From assembly GCA_963732795.1 (NCBI GenBank), contig CAVTAV010000009.1:62001-126000 (forward strand): a DNA stretch of 64,000 bases, given 5' to 3'. The notes under the pieces were generated by a model. That model searched no databases and was not told the origin of the DNA. It saw only the letters and a program-made list of their open reading frames with translations. This document shows, in pieces, positions 48,615 through 58,789 of this stretch. Made by a program: the position numbers and the translations under genes. Position 1 is the stretch's first letter; each line of letters begins with the position of its first letter. Source of the DNA: CAVTAV01 sp963732795 (GTDB lineage Bacteria > Pseudomonadota > Alphaproteobacteria > CAVTAV01).

Positions 48615-49178
48615 CTAGGGGGTCGTCGTGATCGTCCCCAAAATCCCGGTCGACGTGCAGGCGCCGTTGGCGTCGCAGAAGGTGCGGGTGCTCGACCCGG
48701 GCCGTCGGCCGTAGCCGCCGCGGCAGGCCCCGAGATTGAACGCGGGCGGGCCGCCTTCGTAGCCACCGATCCCCTGGGCGTTCACCCAATAGCGACCACG
48801 CGCGACAGGCGTCGAGCAGGCCTGTTCGAGATAGGCGGTCTCGCCGGCGGTGAGCTGCCGGCCGTTAATAAAGACCCCCGAATTTCCATTCGACGCATTC
48901 GGCTGCAACGGGCCACCGAGCGCTAGTCCGGGGGCCATCTGGCCGGTAACCGGCCTGCCTTCCATGCCGTAAGCTCCCGACATCGGATCGTACCAATAGC
49001 GCCCGGGTGCGATGGGTACAGGATAAAGCCGCTGTAGATCGCTGAGCGTTTGCCCCGACAACGGCGCGCCGTTGACAAACACGCCCGTCTGGCTCTCGGC
49101 GGCGGACGTGATCCCAGGCGAAACGACAGCAAGCACTGTGACGAACAGGATGGCCACCAGCCCATGTCCGGTTTTCAT
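48615..49178 (-). CDS. Secreted protein with two GVFVNG-YW repeats
   Basis: 187 residues, signal peptide (GLVAILFVTVLAVVSPGITSA). Two units of about 60 residues: TGVFVNGAPLSGQTLSDLQ...APGRYWYDPMSGAYGMEGRP and SGVFINGRQLTAGETAYLE...ARGRYWVNAQGIGGYEGGP. The C-terminus (FCDANGACTS) has a Cys pair and a further Cys in NLGACRGGYG. No named family; it looks like a small extracellular protein. Confidence 0.7.
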   Translation of the reverse strand: MKTGHGLVAILFVTVLAVVSPGITSAAESQTGVFVNGAPLSGQTLSDLQRLYPVPIAPGRYWYDPMSGAYGMEGRPVTGQMAPGLALGGPLQPNASNGNSGVFINGRQLTAGETAYLEQACSTPVARGRYWVNAQGIGGYEGGPPAFNLGACRGGYGRRPGSSTRTFCDANGACTSTGILGTITTTP

Positions 49179-49325
49179 GGCGACAAAGTCTCCCCAAACG
49201 TCGCGGCCGCCCCAGCCGGACGCCGCCGGCTCCTACTTTACCACAGCCACGACGCAGAGGGACCCGGGTCCGAGACTCAGGCCTCGGACCATGGGCGCCG
49301 GGAGCCCGGAATAGCCGGTACGGCC

Positions 49326-49887
49326 CTAATGCGTGGCTCTCGGATCCGTCTCGCCGAGGCCCGGATAGAACAGCTTCCGGTTGGACGCGGATTCGTTATA
49401 GACCGTGCGCGTCTTAAACAGCCAATGGCCGTCCTTCTTCACCAGCGTGTCCTCGTAATGGCCGAAATAGACGAGCTGGACGTCATGCTGCGGCGTCTGG
49501 TTGGTCATGGCGAACCAATAGGCCGATGGAGTGGGCCGTCTTTCCGCCCGGATCGACATCGATCACATGGTTGATGATCTGGTGGTGGGTGCGGGGCCGC
49601 GAGGTCGCGTTTTCCGGGATCGGCGCGCGGCCCTTGAGGCCCTTGGTGAAGCCGGACATGGCTTTGCGGATGGCTTCCTTGCCATGCTCGACGCCGCCGA
49701 CCCAGGAGAGCACGCCGTCGTCGGCCCAGGTCGCCATGACGGTTTCGAGATCGCCGGCATCGACCGCGACCATGTATCGGTTCGAGAGATTTTCGATCTC
49801 CGCCCGGTCGTCGGCATATCCCGCCATCGCCAAGCTTGGCGCCATGCACAGCGCCACGAACCCCAAGCCTATCGCCATTTTTCTCAT
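49326..49887 (-). CDS. Secreted SnoaL/NTF2-like protein (frameshifted)
   Basis: Signal peptide (MAIGLGFVALCMAPSLAMA), then DDRAEIENLSNRYMVAVDAGDLETVMATWADDGVLSW, HHQIINHVIDVD, and after a frame error near 49525 AYWFAMTNQTPQHDVQLVYFG, closing LVKKDGHWLFKTRTVYNESA. SnoaL-like_4 family, another relative of the 17454, 18049 and 40262 genes. Just downstream of an EstB-type gene on the same strand. Confidence 0.75.
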
Positions 49888-49933
49888 CAGACAGTCCTCC
49901 GATAATGGACGGCCGGCGCCCCCGCGCCGGGCC

Positions 49934-51092
49934 TCAGATCGCCGCCGAGACGACGATATCCGACAGTTTCTGGAAACGTTCGATATTCGCGGCCTGGGTC
50001 ATCACGCCTGCGGTGAGGCACGCGAAGCTGATATCGTGCTTCGGATCGACCCAGATAGAGCGCGCTGCCCGCGCCGTAATTGCCGAAGGTCTCGGGCGAG
50101 GTCATGGTGCCGAGCTGATGATGGCAGATCGCCGTGCCGCGCACATTGAAGCCGAGGCCCATATAGGCCGGCGGTGATTCCCATCCGGCCCGGAGCGCCA
50201 CGCCGCGATAGATCTCGTTGTGAAGGTCGCCGGTCCAGACCTGGCGCGCCATCTCGATGATCCGCGGCGAGAGGATGCGAACGCCGTCGAGCTCGCCGCC
50301 CCGCCGCAGCATCTCGGCGAAGCGCCAGATATTGTCGCAGCTCGCGGCGCAGCCGACATGGGGCGCCTCGACATCCGGATCCTCGAACAGCGCATGATCG
50401 CCGGGAAGCGTGCGGCTCAGATGCTTGATCGGCACGGTGCCGCGCATATCCGGCTTGACGTGCCGGTCCTTGAGATCGGCGCGCAGGCCCATGGACGTGT
50501 CCTTCATGCCAAGCGGCTCGAACAAATCCTCGCGCAGGATATCGCGGAAGTGGCGGCCCTTGGGATCGGTCCGGCGCAGCGCCTCGCCCATCAGCACATG
50601 ATTGGCGAGCGGTGAATAATCGCAGCGCTGGCCCGGCTCGATAACGCCGTGGACATTCTCGACCACGGCCTGCACCAGCTCGTCCAGGCGGTCGAGATAC
50701 ATGCCGGGTTTCGGCATCCAGACGCCGGGCATGCCCGTGGTATGGGTCAGAAGATGGAAGAAGGTCACCCGGTCGCGCGGCGCGCCGGCGAATTCCGGGA
50801 TGATGTCGGCGATCCGGGTCGTCAGCGCGAAGCGGCCCATCTCGATCGCGCGCAGGATGAGGGCGTTGGTGAAGGCCTTGGTGGTCGAGAAGATGCTGAA
50901 GACGTTGTCGGTGCGGAGCGGCTTCTTGCCCTCGGCGTCTTCCGCGCCGATTGCCGCCTCGATGCCGACCGTGCCGCCGCGCGCCACCTTGATCACCGCG
51001 CCGTAATAAGCCCCCTTCGCCACATCGTCTTCGATCACGGTTTGCAGATGATCCAGCCGTTCCTTCCAGAATCCGCCCTGCTTGCCTGGCAT
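49934..51092 (-). CDS. Serine hydrolase, EstB/class C beta-lactamase-like (frameshifted near the end)
   Basis: Catalytic SxxK as STTK in VFSIFSTTKAFTNALI, then VTFFHLLTHTTGMPG, CDYSPLANHVLMGEAL with the Tyr, and FGNYGAGSALYWVDP after a frame error near 50050, ending LSDIVVSAAI at 49934. Lacks a signal peptide, so cytoplasmic. Hydrolyses small esters in known relatives. Start at ATG 51092 with SD GGAGGG. Similar to the second EstB gene at 51870 but not a recent copy. Confidence 0.82.
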
Positions 51093-51247
51093 GATTTCCC
51101 CCTCCTCGAAACGAAACGCCGGCAGCATATCATCACTGCTCACCGCCGCACGTCCAGCCCTCTTGGCGTAGGACCGCCCATTTATCCAAGACAGGCGCCG
51201 GAGCGGGTGCCAAAATATGCCGCGTCAATTCAAGCGGAGTCCGTGAC

Positions 51248-51698
51248 GTGAGCAACGAAACCCTTGCCCTGAATCAGATCAACATCGTCGTCCGCGACAT
51301 GCGCGGGTCGATCGATTTCTACCGCCGCCTCGGCGTCGAGATGGAGGAGCCCGCCGGCGAAGACGAGCCGTTTCACGTCAACGGCGAGGCGACACACGGC
51401 CTCAAGATCGATCTCGACAGACCGAAATTCGCGCAAGTCTGGAACAAAGGCTGGACTGGACGGGACGACCTCGCCGGCAGGGTCGTCGATCGGCTTCGAG
51501 GTCGCGACACGGACCGATGTCGATCGGCTGTATCAGGAGTTGACCTCGGCGGGCCATGGCGGCCTCCAGGCGCCCTTCGACGCCTTCTGGGGCGCCCGCT
51601 ATGCCGTCGTCGAGGATCCGAACGGCATCGCCGTCGGCCTCATGAGCCCGATCGATCCGGAGCGCAAATACTGGCCGCCGGAGAATTGGGAGGGGTAG
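51248..51698 (+). CDS. VOC/glyoxalase family protein (frameshifted)
   Basis: GTG start. LNQINIVVRDMRGSIDFYRRLGVEM is the first beta-alpha unit of a vicinal oxygen chelate protein; after a frame error near 51480 come IGFEVATRTDVDRLYQEL, APFDAFWGARYAVVEDPNGIAVGLMSP. The metal Glu of the C-terminal module is at VEDPNGIAVGL (D/N-type), so activity is uncertain. About 150 residues, normal size. Divergent from the EstB gene. Confidence 0.8.
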
Positions 51699-51714
51699 GC
51701 TTTTTTTGAAGGCG

Positions 51715-51842
51715 GAAGCGGCTCCGGCATCACCCCCATCCAACCTTCCCCCATCGAAGGGGGAAGGCTTCTATGGAGCACCCCATCGAGCTCCTCCCCC
51801 TTGATGGGGGAGGCCCGGTGGGGGTGATGTCCGCGCCGCTTC
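51715..51842. repeat. Dispersed long palindromic repeat (MITE-like), copy 3
   Basis: 128 bp with ends GAAGCGG/CCGCTTC and CATCACCCCCATC arms; internal arms are diverged compared with copy 2. Lies between convergent VOC and EstB genes, like copy 1 between mfd and GrpB. Confidence 0.8.
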
Positions 51843-51869
51843 AGCCTCGCGCAGAAGGGCACCCGCCCC

Positions 51870-53090
51870 CTACATCACCGAATAAAGCGCGTCGATCAGC
51901 CGGGCCGCCCGCGGGCCGTTCGTGCCGACCGCGTGCATCTTGTTGATCGAATAGGAGAAGCCGAGCTTGGCGTCCGGGTCGCCGAAGCCGATCGAGCCGC
52001 CGATGCCGTGATGGCCGAAGGCGCGCTTGTTCGGGCCCATATAGACCGCCTCGGGCGTGTTCAGCAGCACGCCGAGGGCCTGATGATAGGGCCGCTCCTG
52101 CAGCAGCTCGGTCTGGTTATGCTGCTCGGTGATCATGCGCTCGAGCCCGGCGCGGGACATCAGCGTCACGCCGTCCAGCCCCTCCTCCGGCCGCACCACC
52201 GCGCCATAGATCCGGGCGACGCCGCGGGCGTTGCCGTGGCCGTTGCCGCTGGCGATCTCGACCTCGCGCCAGATCGGCGAGTTCAACGTCTGATACCAGG
52301 GCTCGTCCGGGTTCTGGAGGAAGGCGAGCGGGCGCAGAATCGTCGCCGGTCCAGTCCGCGCCCTTCTCGGGCATCGCGACATCCTTCGCCGCGAACAGCC
52401 GCGCGTTCATGTTCGGCATGACCTCGGCGACATGGCTCTGCTCCTCCGCGGTCATGCCGCCGATGTAATATTCGGCGTGCAACGGCCCGGCGACCTCGGA
52501 GCGCAGGAACGGGCCGACGCGTCTTGCCCGAGACCCGGCGCATGATCTCGCCCAGGAGATAGCCCTGGTTATGGACGTGATAGGCCGCCTTGGTGCCGGG
52601 CTCCCACAAGGGCTCCTGGTCCTCCAGCGCCTTCACATAGGCCTCGCGGTCGAACATGCCGCCGGGATACATGCGGTTGTTGGTGAGCACCGGAATGGCG
52701 GCGGTGTGATCGAGGATATAGCGCACCAGGATCTTGTCCTTGCCGTTCTTGGCGAATTCCGGCCAATAGGTCGCGACCGGCGCGTCGATATCGATCTTGC
52801 CCGCGGTCGACCAGCATATTGAAGCAGATGCCTGTGATGCCCTTGGCGACCGACATCATGCAGACGGTGGTGTGCGCATCCCATGGCTCGGTCTTGTCGG
52901 CATTGCGGAACCCGCCCCAAAGATCGACCACCGTTTCGCCGTCGAGAACCACGGAGACGGCGGAGCCCGTCTCGTCCTCGACCCGGTAGTTCTCCTTGAA
53001 GGCGTCGAGCACCGGCTGAAAGCGCGGATCCATCGTCCCGCGAATAGGAAATGTCGAGCCCCTCGCCTCGACCGAGTCATTCACGTCCAC
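51870..53090 (-). CDS. Serine hydrolase, EstB/class C beta-lactamase-like (several frame breaks)
   Basis: DPRFQPVLDAFKENYRVEDE, DGETVVDLWGGF, SxxK as SVAK in CMMSVAKGITGI, ILVRYILDHTAAIPVL, AAYHVHNQGYLLGEIM with catalytic Tyr, and FGHHGIGGSIGFGDPD with the KTG-like HxG box. About 400 residues over three frames, breaks near 52800, 52525 and 52350. Start is a GTG at 53090; an ATG at 53033 is possible. No signal peptide. Confidence 0.8.
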
Positions 53091-53260
53091 CGCAACCCCT
53101 CCTTCTGCGTTGTGTTCAACCGTGCTGCGTTTCTGCAGAAATTCGGGACGGACAGTAACATCGTTTCGCAGCGGATCGTAAGGGGGTGGCGTGGATAGAA
53201 ATCGCCGCAGGCGCGTTTCTTGCAGGTTGGAAGGTGCGTTGCGTATTGGAGTGTTCCAAA

Positions 53261-53494
53261 ATGAGATTCCCTCACTATGATCCCAAACTGATCCGAACCG
53301 CGAAGACTTGGGACGGCAGTTGGCCCGAACCGGGAATACTTTACCGCTTCAGTTGGGAGAGAGACGGCACGATGGTGCGGGCGATGCTTGGCGCCGGCGT
53401 GGTCACGCTGACGCCATATACTTACGTCATCGCGGCGTTCCCGGACGAGTTATCCCCCAGCCCGGTCTTTCAAGCGAAAGAGACCGTCCATTAA
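53261..53494 (+). CDS. Small hypothetical protein
   Basis: 77 residues from the ATG at 53261 (or 102 from GTG 53186). Not recognised. It has MRFPHYDPKLIRTAKTWDGS, then a hydrophobic stretch (AMLGAGVVTLTPYTYVIAAF). The gap 53091-53763 around it is lower in GC and otherwise shows nothing I can name. May be spurious. Confidence 0.3.
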   Translation: MRFPHYDPKLIRTAKTWDGSWPEPGILYRFSWERDGTMVRAMLGAGVVTLTPYTYVIAAFPDELSPSPVFQAKETVH

Positions 53495-53763
53495 GAGACG
53501 CGTTCGCCAGTTTGGGCCCGAGATCGCATTCTCGCCTGCCGCTGGTTTTCATTCGCTCTGTTCTTCGAAACGTATTGTCGAACGTCGTGAGTTTTCGGGC
53601 TCGCTTGATCTCGCCACCTTGGCCCGGGCCGACTGCCGGGCGCAAAGTGAGTCATTCGCGCTTCGCTCACACCGAAGGAGTTCATGAAAACCGATAGTTG
53701 CCGTCCACCAATTGGATAAGTAGGCTTCGACATGTCCGTGTACTCGAATTCGGGGGGATCGTG

Positions 53764-54150
53764 ATGACGGTAATTCGCATTTTTCAAATCCTGTTTGGTT
53801 TACTTTTGCTGGTCTTTTTCGCGCTCGGCCTTGGACTCTTTGGCTGGATGCCGCCCCTGGCATCCGAGGCCGGACGGCCGATGCAGGATGCGATCGCCGG
53901 GTCCGGCTACATTATCCCGATCATAGAGGCGACTTATCTCGTCGCGAGCGTTGCCTATTTGACGAACCGGTATGTGGCGCTCGCCTCGGTCATCCTGTTT
54001 CCGGTCAGTTTGAACATCCTGCTGTTTCACCTCATTCTCGATCCCGCGACGGGATCGCTCGTCGCCGCGCTGCTCTTGGTCATTCTCAATCTGTTCATGC
54101 TGTATGCGAACCGGGAGGCTTATGCCCCGCTCCTGAAGAGCCGGACCTAG
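53764..54150 (+). CDS. Four-helix membrane protein (DoxX-like)
   Basis: 128 residues, almost all membrane: helices at about 4-26, 45-65, 70-90 and 97-115. IFQILFGLLLLVFFALGL and FHLILDP resemble small DoxX/DUF4267-type proteins. No polar active site. ATG at 53764 preceded by GGGGG; GTG at 53761 is the alternative. Confidence 0.65.
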   Translation: MTVIRIFQILFGLLLLVFFALGLGLFGWMPPLASEAGRPMQDAIAGSGYIIPIIEATYLVASVAYLTNRYVALASVILFPVSLNILLFHLILDPATGSLVAALLLVILNLFMLYANREAYAPLLKSRT

Positions 54151-54206
54151 ACGCAGGACATCCCGACCCTCGGGGCCCCGTTCGCCGTCACTTGCCGCCC
54201 CGCCCC

Positions 54207-54231
54207 ATTTGTTCTATTATCCAGAACAAAT
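54207..54231. promoter_or_regulatory. Palindrome over the PadR start codon
   Basis: ATTTGTTCT / AGAACAAAT, perfect 9-bp arms with a 7-base spacer. The right arm runs into the ATG at 54230. A regulator bound here would block initiation of its own operon. There is no SD between the arms and the ATG, so the mRNA may be leaderless or use internal signals. Confidence 0.65.
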
Positions 54232-54565
54232 GGTCGAGCATCATGAACTCTTGGGCTCTTTGGAGCAGATCGTTCTCCTGGCCGCGCTTCGTCTGGGCGA
54301 GGACGCGTATGGGATGACCGTGCGGCGGGAGATCGAGACGCGGGCGGGGCGGGATATCTCTATCGGCGCGGTCTATGCCACGCTCGAACGGCTGGAATCG
54401 AAGGGCCTCGTCACCTCGTTCAAGGGCGAGCCGACCGCCGAGCGTGGGGGTCGGGCCAAGAAGTATTTCCGGGTGACCGGCGCGGGCGAACGGGCGCTGC
54501 GCAAGTCTCAGGAGGTCGTCCGCAAGATGTCCGCCGGGCTTACGGGCAGTCTGGAGGTCGGATGA
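54230..54565 (+). CDS. PadR family transcriptional regulator
   Basis: 111 residues. LGSLEQIVLLAALRLGEDAYGMTVRREIETRAGRDISIGAVYATLERLESKGLV is the PadR winged helix; FRVTGAGERAL follows. Start taken at 54230, where the operator palindrome ends. Stop overlaps the next gene by 4 bases. It probably represses itself and the two membrane/secreted genes downstream. Confidence 0.88.
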   Translation: MVEHHELLGSLEQIVLLAALRLGEDAYGMTVRREIETRAGRDISIGAVYATLERLESKGLVTSFKGEPTAERGGRAKKYFRVTGAGERALRKSQEVVRKMSAGLTGSLEVG

Positions 54566-55113
54566 TGCGCCGATTTAGTCTGCAACTGGCCGGCCGACTT
54601 CTGGCGGCATTGACACCGGAGAAGGACCGCGAGGGACTCTTGGGCGACCTCGCCGAAGAGTTTGAGCTCCGGTCTAAATCCGGCCCGGCCTCCGCCTGGT
54701 ATCTCCGGCAGGTCGTCAAATCGCTGCCGCCGCTCGCCTGGGCCGAGATCAAGAGGGGCGCCTGGCTGGCGACGCTCGGCGCGGCGCTGGCGGCCTATGT
54801 CGCCGTGGCGGTGACGGAGGCCTCGCTGAATGCGCTGATCGCCGAGATTTTCGGGCCGGGCTTCTCGCTGTCGGGCGCGCTCAGAATGACGCTCGGTTTT
54901 CCGGTCATGATGCTGATCGGCTTCGGTGCGTCGAGGGTCCGGCGCGGCGCGGCGGCAACGCTTGCGGCGATGATGGGTACGGTGGGGGTTGCCCTCATGG
55001 TGACCACGTCCGAGACCGTGCCGGCCTGGTTCTGGTTCGCCTATATCGTCGCCGGCCCGATGGCGGTGATCCTGGGCGGCCGGATTCGGTCGGCGAGGAG
55101 GGCCAAGTCATGA
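54562..55113 (+). CDS. PadR-associated membrane protein with permease-prefix domain
   Basis: 183 residues. N-terminal LLAALTPEKDREGLLGDLAEEFELRS and SAWYLRQVVKSL is the short permease-prefix motif seen next to PadR regulators, here without an attached MacB permease. Four membrane helices follow. ATGA overlaps with both neighbours show a three-gene operon PadR-this-SnoaL. Confidence 0.75.
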   Translation: MMRRFSLQLAGRLLAALTPEKDREGLLGDLAEEFELRSKSGPASAWYLRQVVKSLPPLAWAEIKRGAWLATLGAALAAYVAVAVTEASLNALIAEIFGPGFSLSGALRMTLGFPVMMLIGFGASRVRRGAAATLAAMMGTVGVALMVTTSETVPAWFWFAYIVAGPMAVILGGRIRSARRAKS

Positions 55114-55574
55114 TCGAGCACATGGTTGTGCCCGCGCGCCGATGGCTGATCGCCGGCGTCGTCATGGTTTTGGGGTTGTCGTTCGTCAGCCAGGGCAAAG
55201 CCGCGGGAGACAGCATGACCGAAGTGGAACGCACCAATGACGCCGTGGTCACGCGCGCCTTGGCGGCATTGGCGAAGCGCGATGTCGATGCGCTCGGCGA
55301 TTGCCTCGCCGGCAACTTCACCTACCGCTTCGCCAATCAAAGCGTGAACGGCAAGGCCAACTACCTTGCCATCGCCAGGGAGAAGTTCCCCACGGTCGAC
55401 AGCCTGAAGATCGATGTCGTTCGATCCAGCGCGATCGGCAACACGGTGCTGCTCGAAAGGTTCGACGCGGGAACCAACGGAGGGAAGAAGAGCGGATATC
55501 ACATCTCGGCGTTCTTCTACGTCGTCGACGGCAAGATCCGCGAATGGACCGACTATCCCTGGCCTGCGGATTAG
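55110..55574 (+). CDS. Secreted SnoaL/NTF2-like protein
   Basis: 154 residues. Leader WLIAGVVMVLGLSFVSQGKAA, then VVTRALAALAKRDVDALGDCLAGNFTYRF and AFFYVVDGKIREWTDYPWP, a limonene-epoxide-hydrolase-like NTF2 fold; this is a different subgroup from the SnoaL-like_4 genes. Last gene of the PadR operon; its stop overlaps the GH3 stop on the other strand by 4 bases. Confidence 0.75.
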   Translation: MIEHMVVPARRWLIAGVVMVLGLSFVSQGKAAGDSMTEVERTNDAVVTRALAALAKRDVDALGDCLAGNFTYRFANQSVNGKANYLAIAREKFPTVDSLKIDVVRSSAIGNTVLLERFDAGTNGGKKSGYHISAFFYVVDGKIREWTDYPWPAD

Positions 55575-58228
55575 CCCCCAAGCTTCAGGAGGCGCGTCGC
55601 GAGAAGGTCTTGGGACGACCGGCCCACCATGATCTGATAGTTGCCGGGAATGGTGGTCCAGGTATGGGATTTTTCGTCCCAGACCTGAAATGCTTCGGGT
55701 CCGAGGGGGATGTCGACGGTGGCCGAAGCGCCCGGCGCGAGCGTGACTTTCTTGAAGGCCTTGAGTTGCTTGGGCGGCTCTCCTGCGACTTTCGGAAAGC
55801 CGACATAGACCTGGATCACATCCGCCGCTGTGCGCTTGCCCGTATTCCGAACGGCCGCTTCCACCACGGCTCCCTCGCCCGCTTTGCGGAGAACGACATC
55901 GCTCACCTTGAAATTCGAATAGGTCAGGCCGTAGCCGAAGGGAAAAAGCGGCGTCTGTCCATGCTGGTTCCAATAGCGATAGCCGATCACCAGGCCTTCA
56001 TCGAAATGGACATCGGCGGGCGCGCCTGTCCTGTCCGGCGTACCGGGGTATTCCGCTATCGACTGTCCCGGCCCTTGGGCTTCGGTCAACGGGAAGGTGA
56101 CGGGCAGACGGCCGCCGGGGGCGGCGTCGCCAAACAGGAGCTGAGCCGCGGCCGTCCCAAAGGAATTGCCCGGCAGCCACATTTCCAGGACGCCCGCAAC
56201 CTTAGAGAGCCACGGCATGGTGACCGCGCCGCCAGTGGTCAGCACGACGACTGTGCGCGGGTTGACGTTGGCCACCGCTTCGATCAGCGCGTCCTCGATG
56301 GGCGGGAGGCCGAGACGGGCCCGGTCCATCCCCTCTCCCACGATATGGCCGGCGAAGACGACCGCGACGTCGGCTTTACGCGCGGCATCCACCGCGTTCT
56401 GGATCAACGCGCTCGCCGGCGCATGGCTCAGCTTGACGACCGGCCCCATGGTCGTGGCGAACATTTCGCGAGCCTGATCGGCGAGCGTGACCCGGGCGGT
56501 ATATCGAACCTCGATCGGAACCGGCACGCCCTTTTTCACGTCCACTAGGGCATAGGCGAGCGCGCCGAAATCGGCGTTGTCGAATTCGTCCTGTAACGTG
56601 CCGCCGATGTAAAGCTTGGCCGTGCCGGAGCCCGAAAGCGTGAAGGTTTCCAGCCCGGTTTCACTTGGCACGAAGCTGCCGCGCCAACGCACGGACCACA
56701 GCTTGTTCGCCGGCAGGCCATCGATCTTGGGGATCGATGTGTTGTCGACGCCAGACTCGAACTCGACTTCAGTAACGGCTTCTCCGAGAAATCGAGATTG
56801 GGATTGGCGACATAGTCGGCGACAAGGCCGGGCTTGCCGTCGGGCGTGCGCAGCTCGTCGGCGGAGATGGGATCGCCGCCCCGCAGACCCGGCATACCGG
56901 GCGCATAGGTGACTTGAATATCGTCGCCAGCGCGTTTGCGGATTCCGGCATAGGCCGTGACGAGATGCTTCGGCTCGACATAAGGCGACCCCTGCTCGAC
57001 GACAGTTGCCTTGTCCCCAGCCTGGGTGCCGATCACAGCAATCGACTTCACCTTCGGACCAAAGGGAAGAACGCCGTTCTTGTTCTTCAGAAGGACCGCG
57101 CCGTCAGTGATGATCTCCGCCGCGAGGGCCAGAGCCTCGGGCGTGGTCACATCCTGGTCGGTCGGTTTGGCGGGATGATCGAAGGTGCCGACACGGAAGC
57201 CCGCGACCAGCCGGCGCATGACCAGATCGTCAAGGCGCTCATGAGAGATCTCACCCTTCGCCACCGCCTCGCGGAGGCTCTGACCGGCAAAGAGATCGGG
57301 CGTGGCACCGGGCGGCGCGGGGCCTTTGCGCGGCTCGAACTGGCCGCTGTCGAGTCCCGCTCGGATGGCGGGAACCACGCTTCGCTGAGCGACCGGAAAG
57401 TCCGGGCCCACCAGCCCGTCGAAGCCCCAATCGTTCTTCAGAGCGCCGAGCGTATAGGTATTCTCGCAGGCATAGATGTCGTTGATCCGCGGAAAGGAGC
57501 ACATGACGGCGCCGGCATGTCCCTTTTCCACGGCCGCCCGGAAGGTCGGGAAATAGATCTCGCGTAGCGCGCGTTCGGACACGACCTCGTTGACGGCGTT
57601 GGCGAAACCGATCGGGTTGTCGCCGAGCCGCCCCTGCTCCTGGGTATAGGCGGCGAAATGCTTGATCATGGTGATGACGTGGCGCGACTGGATCGCCGGC
57701 ACCTCCCGCGCGACGATGCTGGCGGCGAGATAGGGATCCTCGCCGAAGCTTTCGGTGGATCGCCCGAAATGCCACGTCCGGGTCATGTCCATGGCCGGGC
57801 CGAGCATCTGGTTGCGGCCCGACGCGAAGAATTCCTTGCCGACGGCGAGCCCATACCGCTCGGCGAGATCGGGATCGAAGCTCGCGGCAAGGGTCAGCGG
57901 CGTCGGCCATGCCGTGCCGCCGTTGAAGCCGGCGGGGCCATCCGAGCCGCGCCCGGTCTCCAGCCCGAGCTCCTTCATGATGTTGCGGCCGCCCGGCGCA
58001 CCGAAGCCGGATGCCTCGATCAGCGCGAGCTTGTCCTCGTCGTTCGCCAGATGATCGAGCACGAATTTGGCCCGGCATTGAGGCGAAAAGCTTTGATCGA
58101 GCCAGGGTTTCTTGTCGCCCGCCGGCGGCGCCGGGCAGGAGTTCAGGCACTAGGCTTGGCGCGGCACGGGCGCCCCCAACGGCGGCGAGCGCGCAGAGCA
58201 CGCCGATCAAGCATTTGAACGATTTCAT
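55571..58228 (-). CDS. Secreted glycoside hydrolase family 3 (beta-glucosidase-like) with PA14 domain (frameshifted)
   Basis: About 885 residues. Signal peptide (CLIGVLCALAAVGGARA). GH3 N-domain: GSDGPAGFNGGTAWPTPLTLAASFDPDLAERYG, GPAMDMTRTWHFGRSTESFGEDPYLA, KHFAAYTQE; nucleophile Asp in FDGLVGPDFPVA (usual form GFVMSDW). Then the C-domain with a PA14 insert (SGTAKLYIGGTLQDEF) and a fibronectin-III-like end (VQVYVGFPKVAGEPPKQLK-type). Frame errors near 58150, 58070 and 56780. Cleaves terminal beta-glucosides outside the cytoplasm. Confidence 0.85.
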
Positions 58229-58425
58229 CGGTGATCCCCCAAGGTTGCAGCGATGGCGCGCCGCTCTTCTTGCCCGCCAGTCTACGCACCTTCCGGGGCA
58301 ATCGCCAAATTCGCCGCACCTCCTGTCAACCCAACCCGATCTTGCGGCGTATAACGATCAGAAACCGCATTTGCGGGCCCGAAACGGTCAATTCTTCGTC
58401 TTTTCTTGGGAAAGGAGCCCAAACT

Positions 58426-58782
58426 ATGCATACCGGAATGCCTCTCTTTTCGATTTTCCTCGGCTTCACCACCGCAGGGATTCTGATCACGTTGGTCCTG
58501 ATCTGGTGAATCGTCTCGGCCGTCAGGAAATGGCGCCGCAAGGCCCACGAGGCCGGCTATCCCTCCCTCTCGGCCTTCCTGCGGGCCACGCCCCATACCG
58601 ATGGGGAACGCAAGGAGGCGGTCGATCTGGCGCTCAAGGGCCTCGTGCTGCTGCTGATCGGATTTCTGTTCCCGCCCCTGCTGCTCATCGCCGTGTTCCC
58701 GCTCTATTTCGGCGTGAGGAAGGTCGCGTACTGGTCGGTCGGCGTCGGCCTGTTCGACGAACGCGAGCAGCCAGGCACCTGA
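58426..58782 (+). CDS. Small membrane protein interrupted by an in-frame TGA
   Basis: SD AAAGGAG and ATG at 58426. First helix FSIFLGFTTAGILITLVLIW ends at TGA 58507-58509; the same frame then stays open for 90 codons (IVSAVRKWRRKAHEAGYPSL, helix GLVLLLIGFLFPPLLLIAVFPLYFG) to a stop at 58780. With TGG instead of TGA it is a continuous 118-residue two-to-three-helix protein. Ends 7 bases before the ECF sigma gene, so likely the first gene of that operon. Family not recognised. Confidence 0.62.
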
Positions 58783-58789
58783 CCGCCCG

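Noticed and set aside
53495..53763. Minus-strand frames of about 100 codons upstream of the DoxX-like gene
   Set aside because: No start signals, no family likeness and three frames equally open; left as intergenic.
35217..58228. A dedicated biosynthetic gene cluster
   Set aside because: The hydrolases, SnoaL-like and glycan genes are on both strands with separate promoters and no core synthase, so they look catabolic or general.
30907..58509. Reassignment of TGA to Trp or selenocysteine
   Set aside because: Many intact genes end in TGA and use it in stop-start overlaps; no selenocysteine insertion structure or selenoprotein family is involved.
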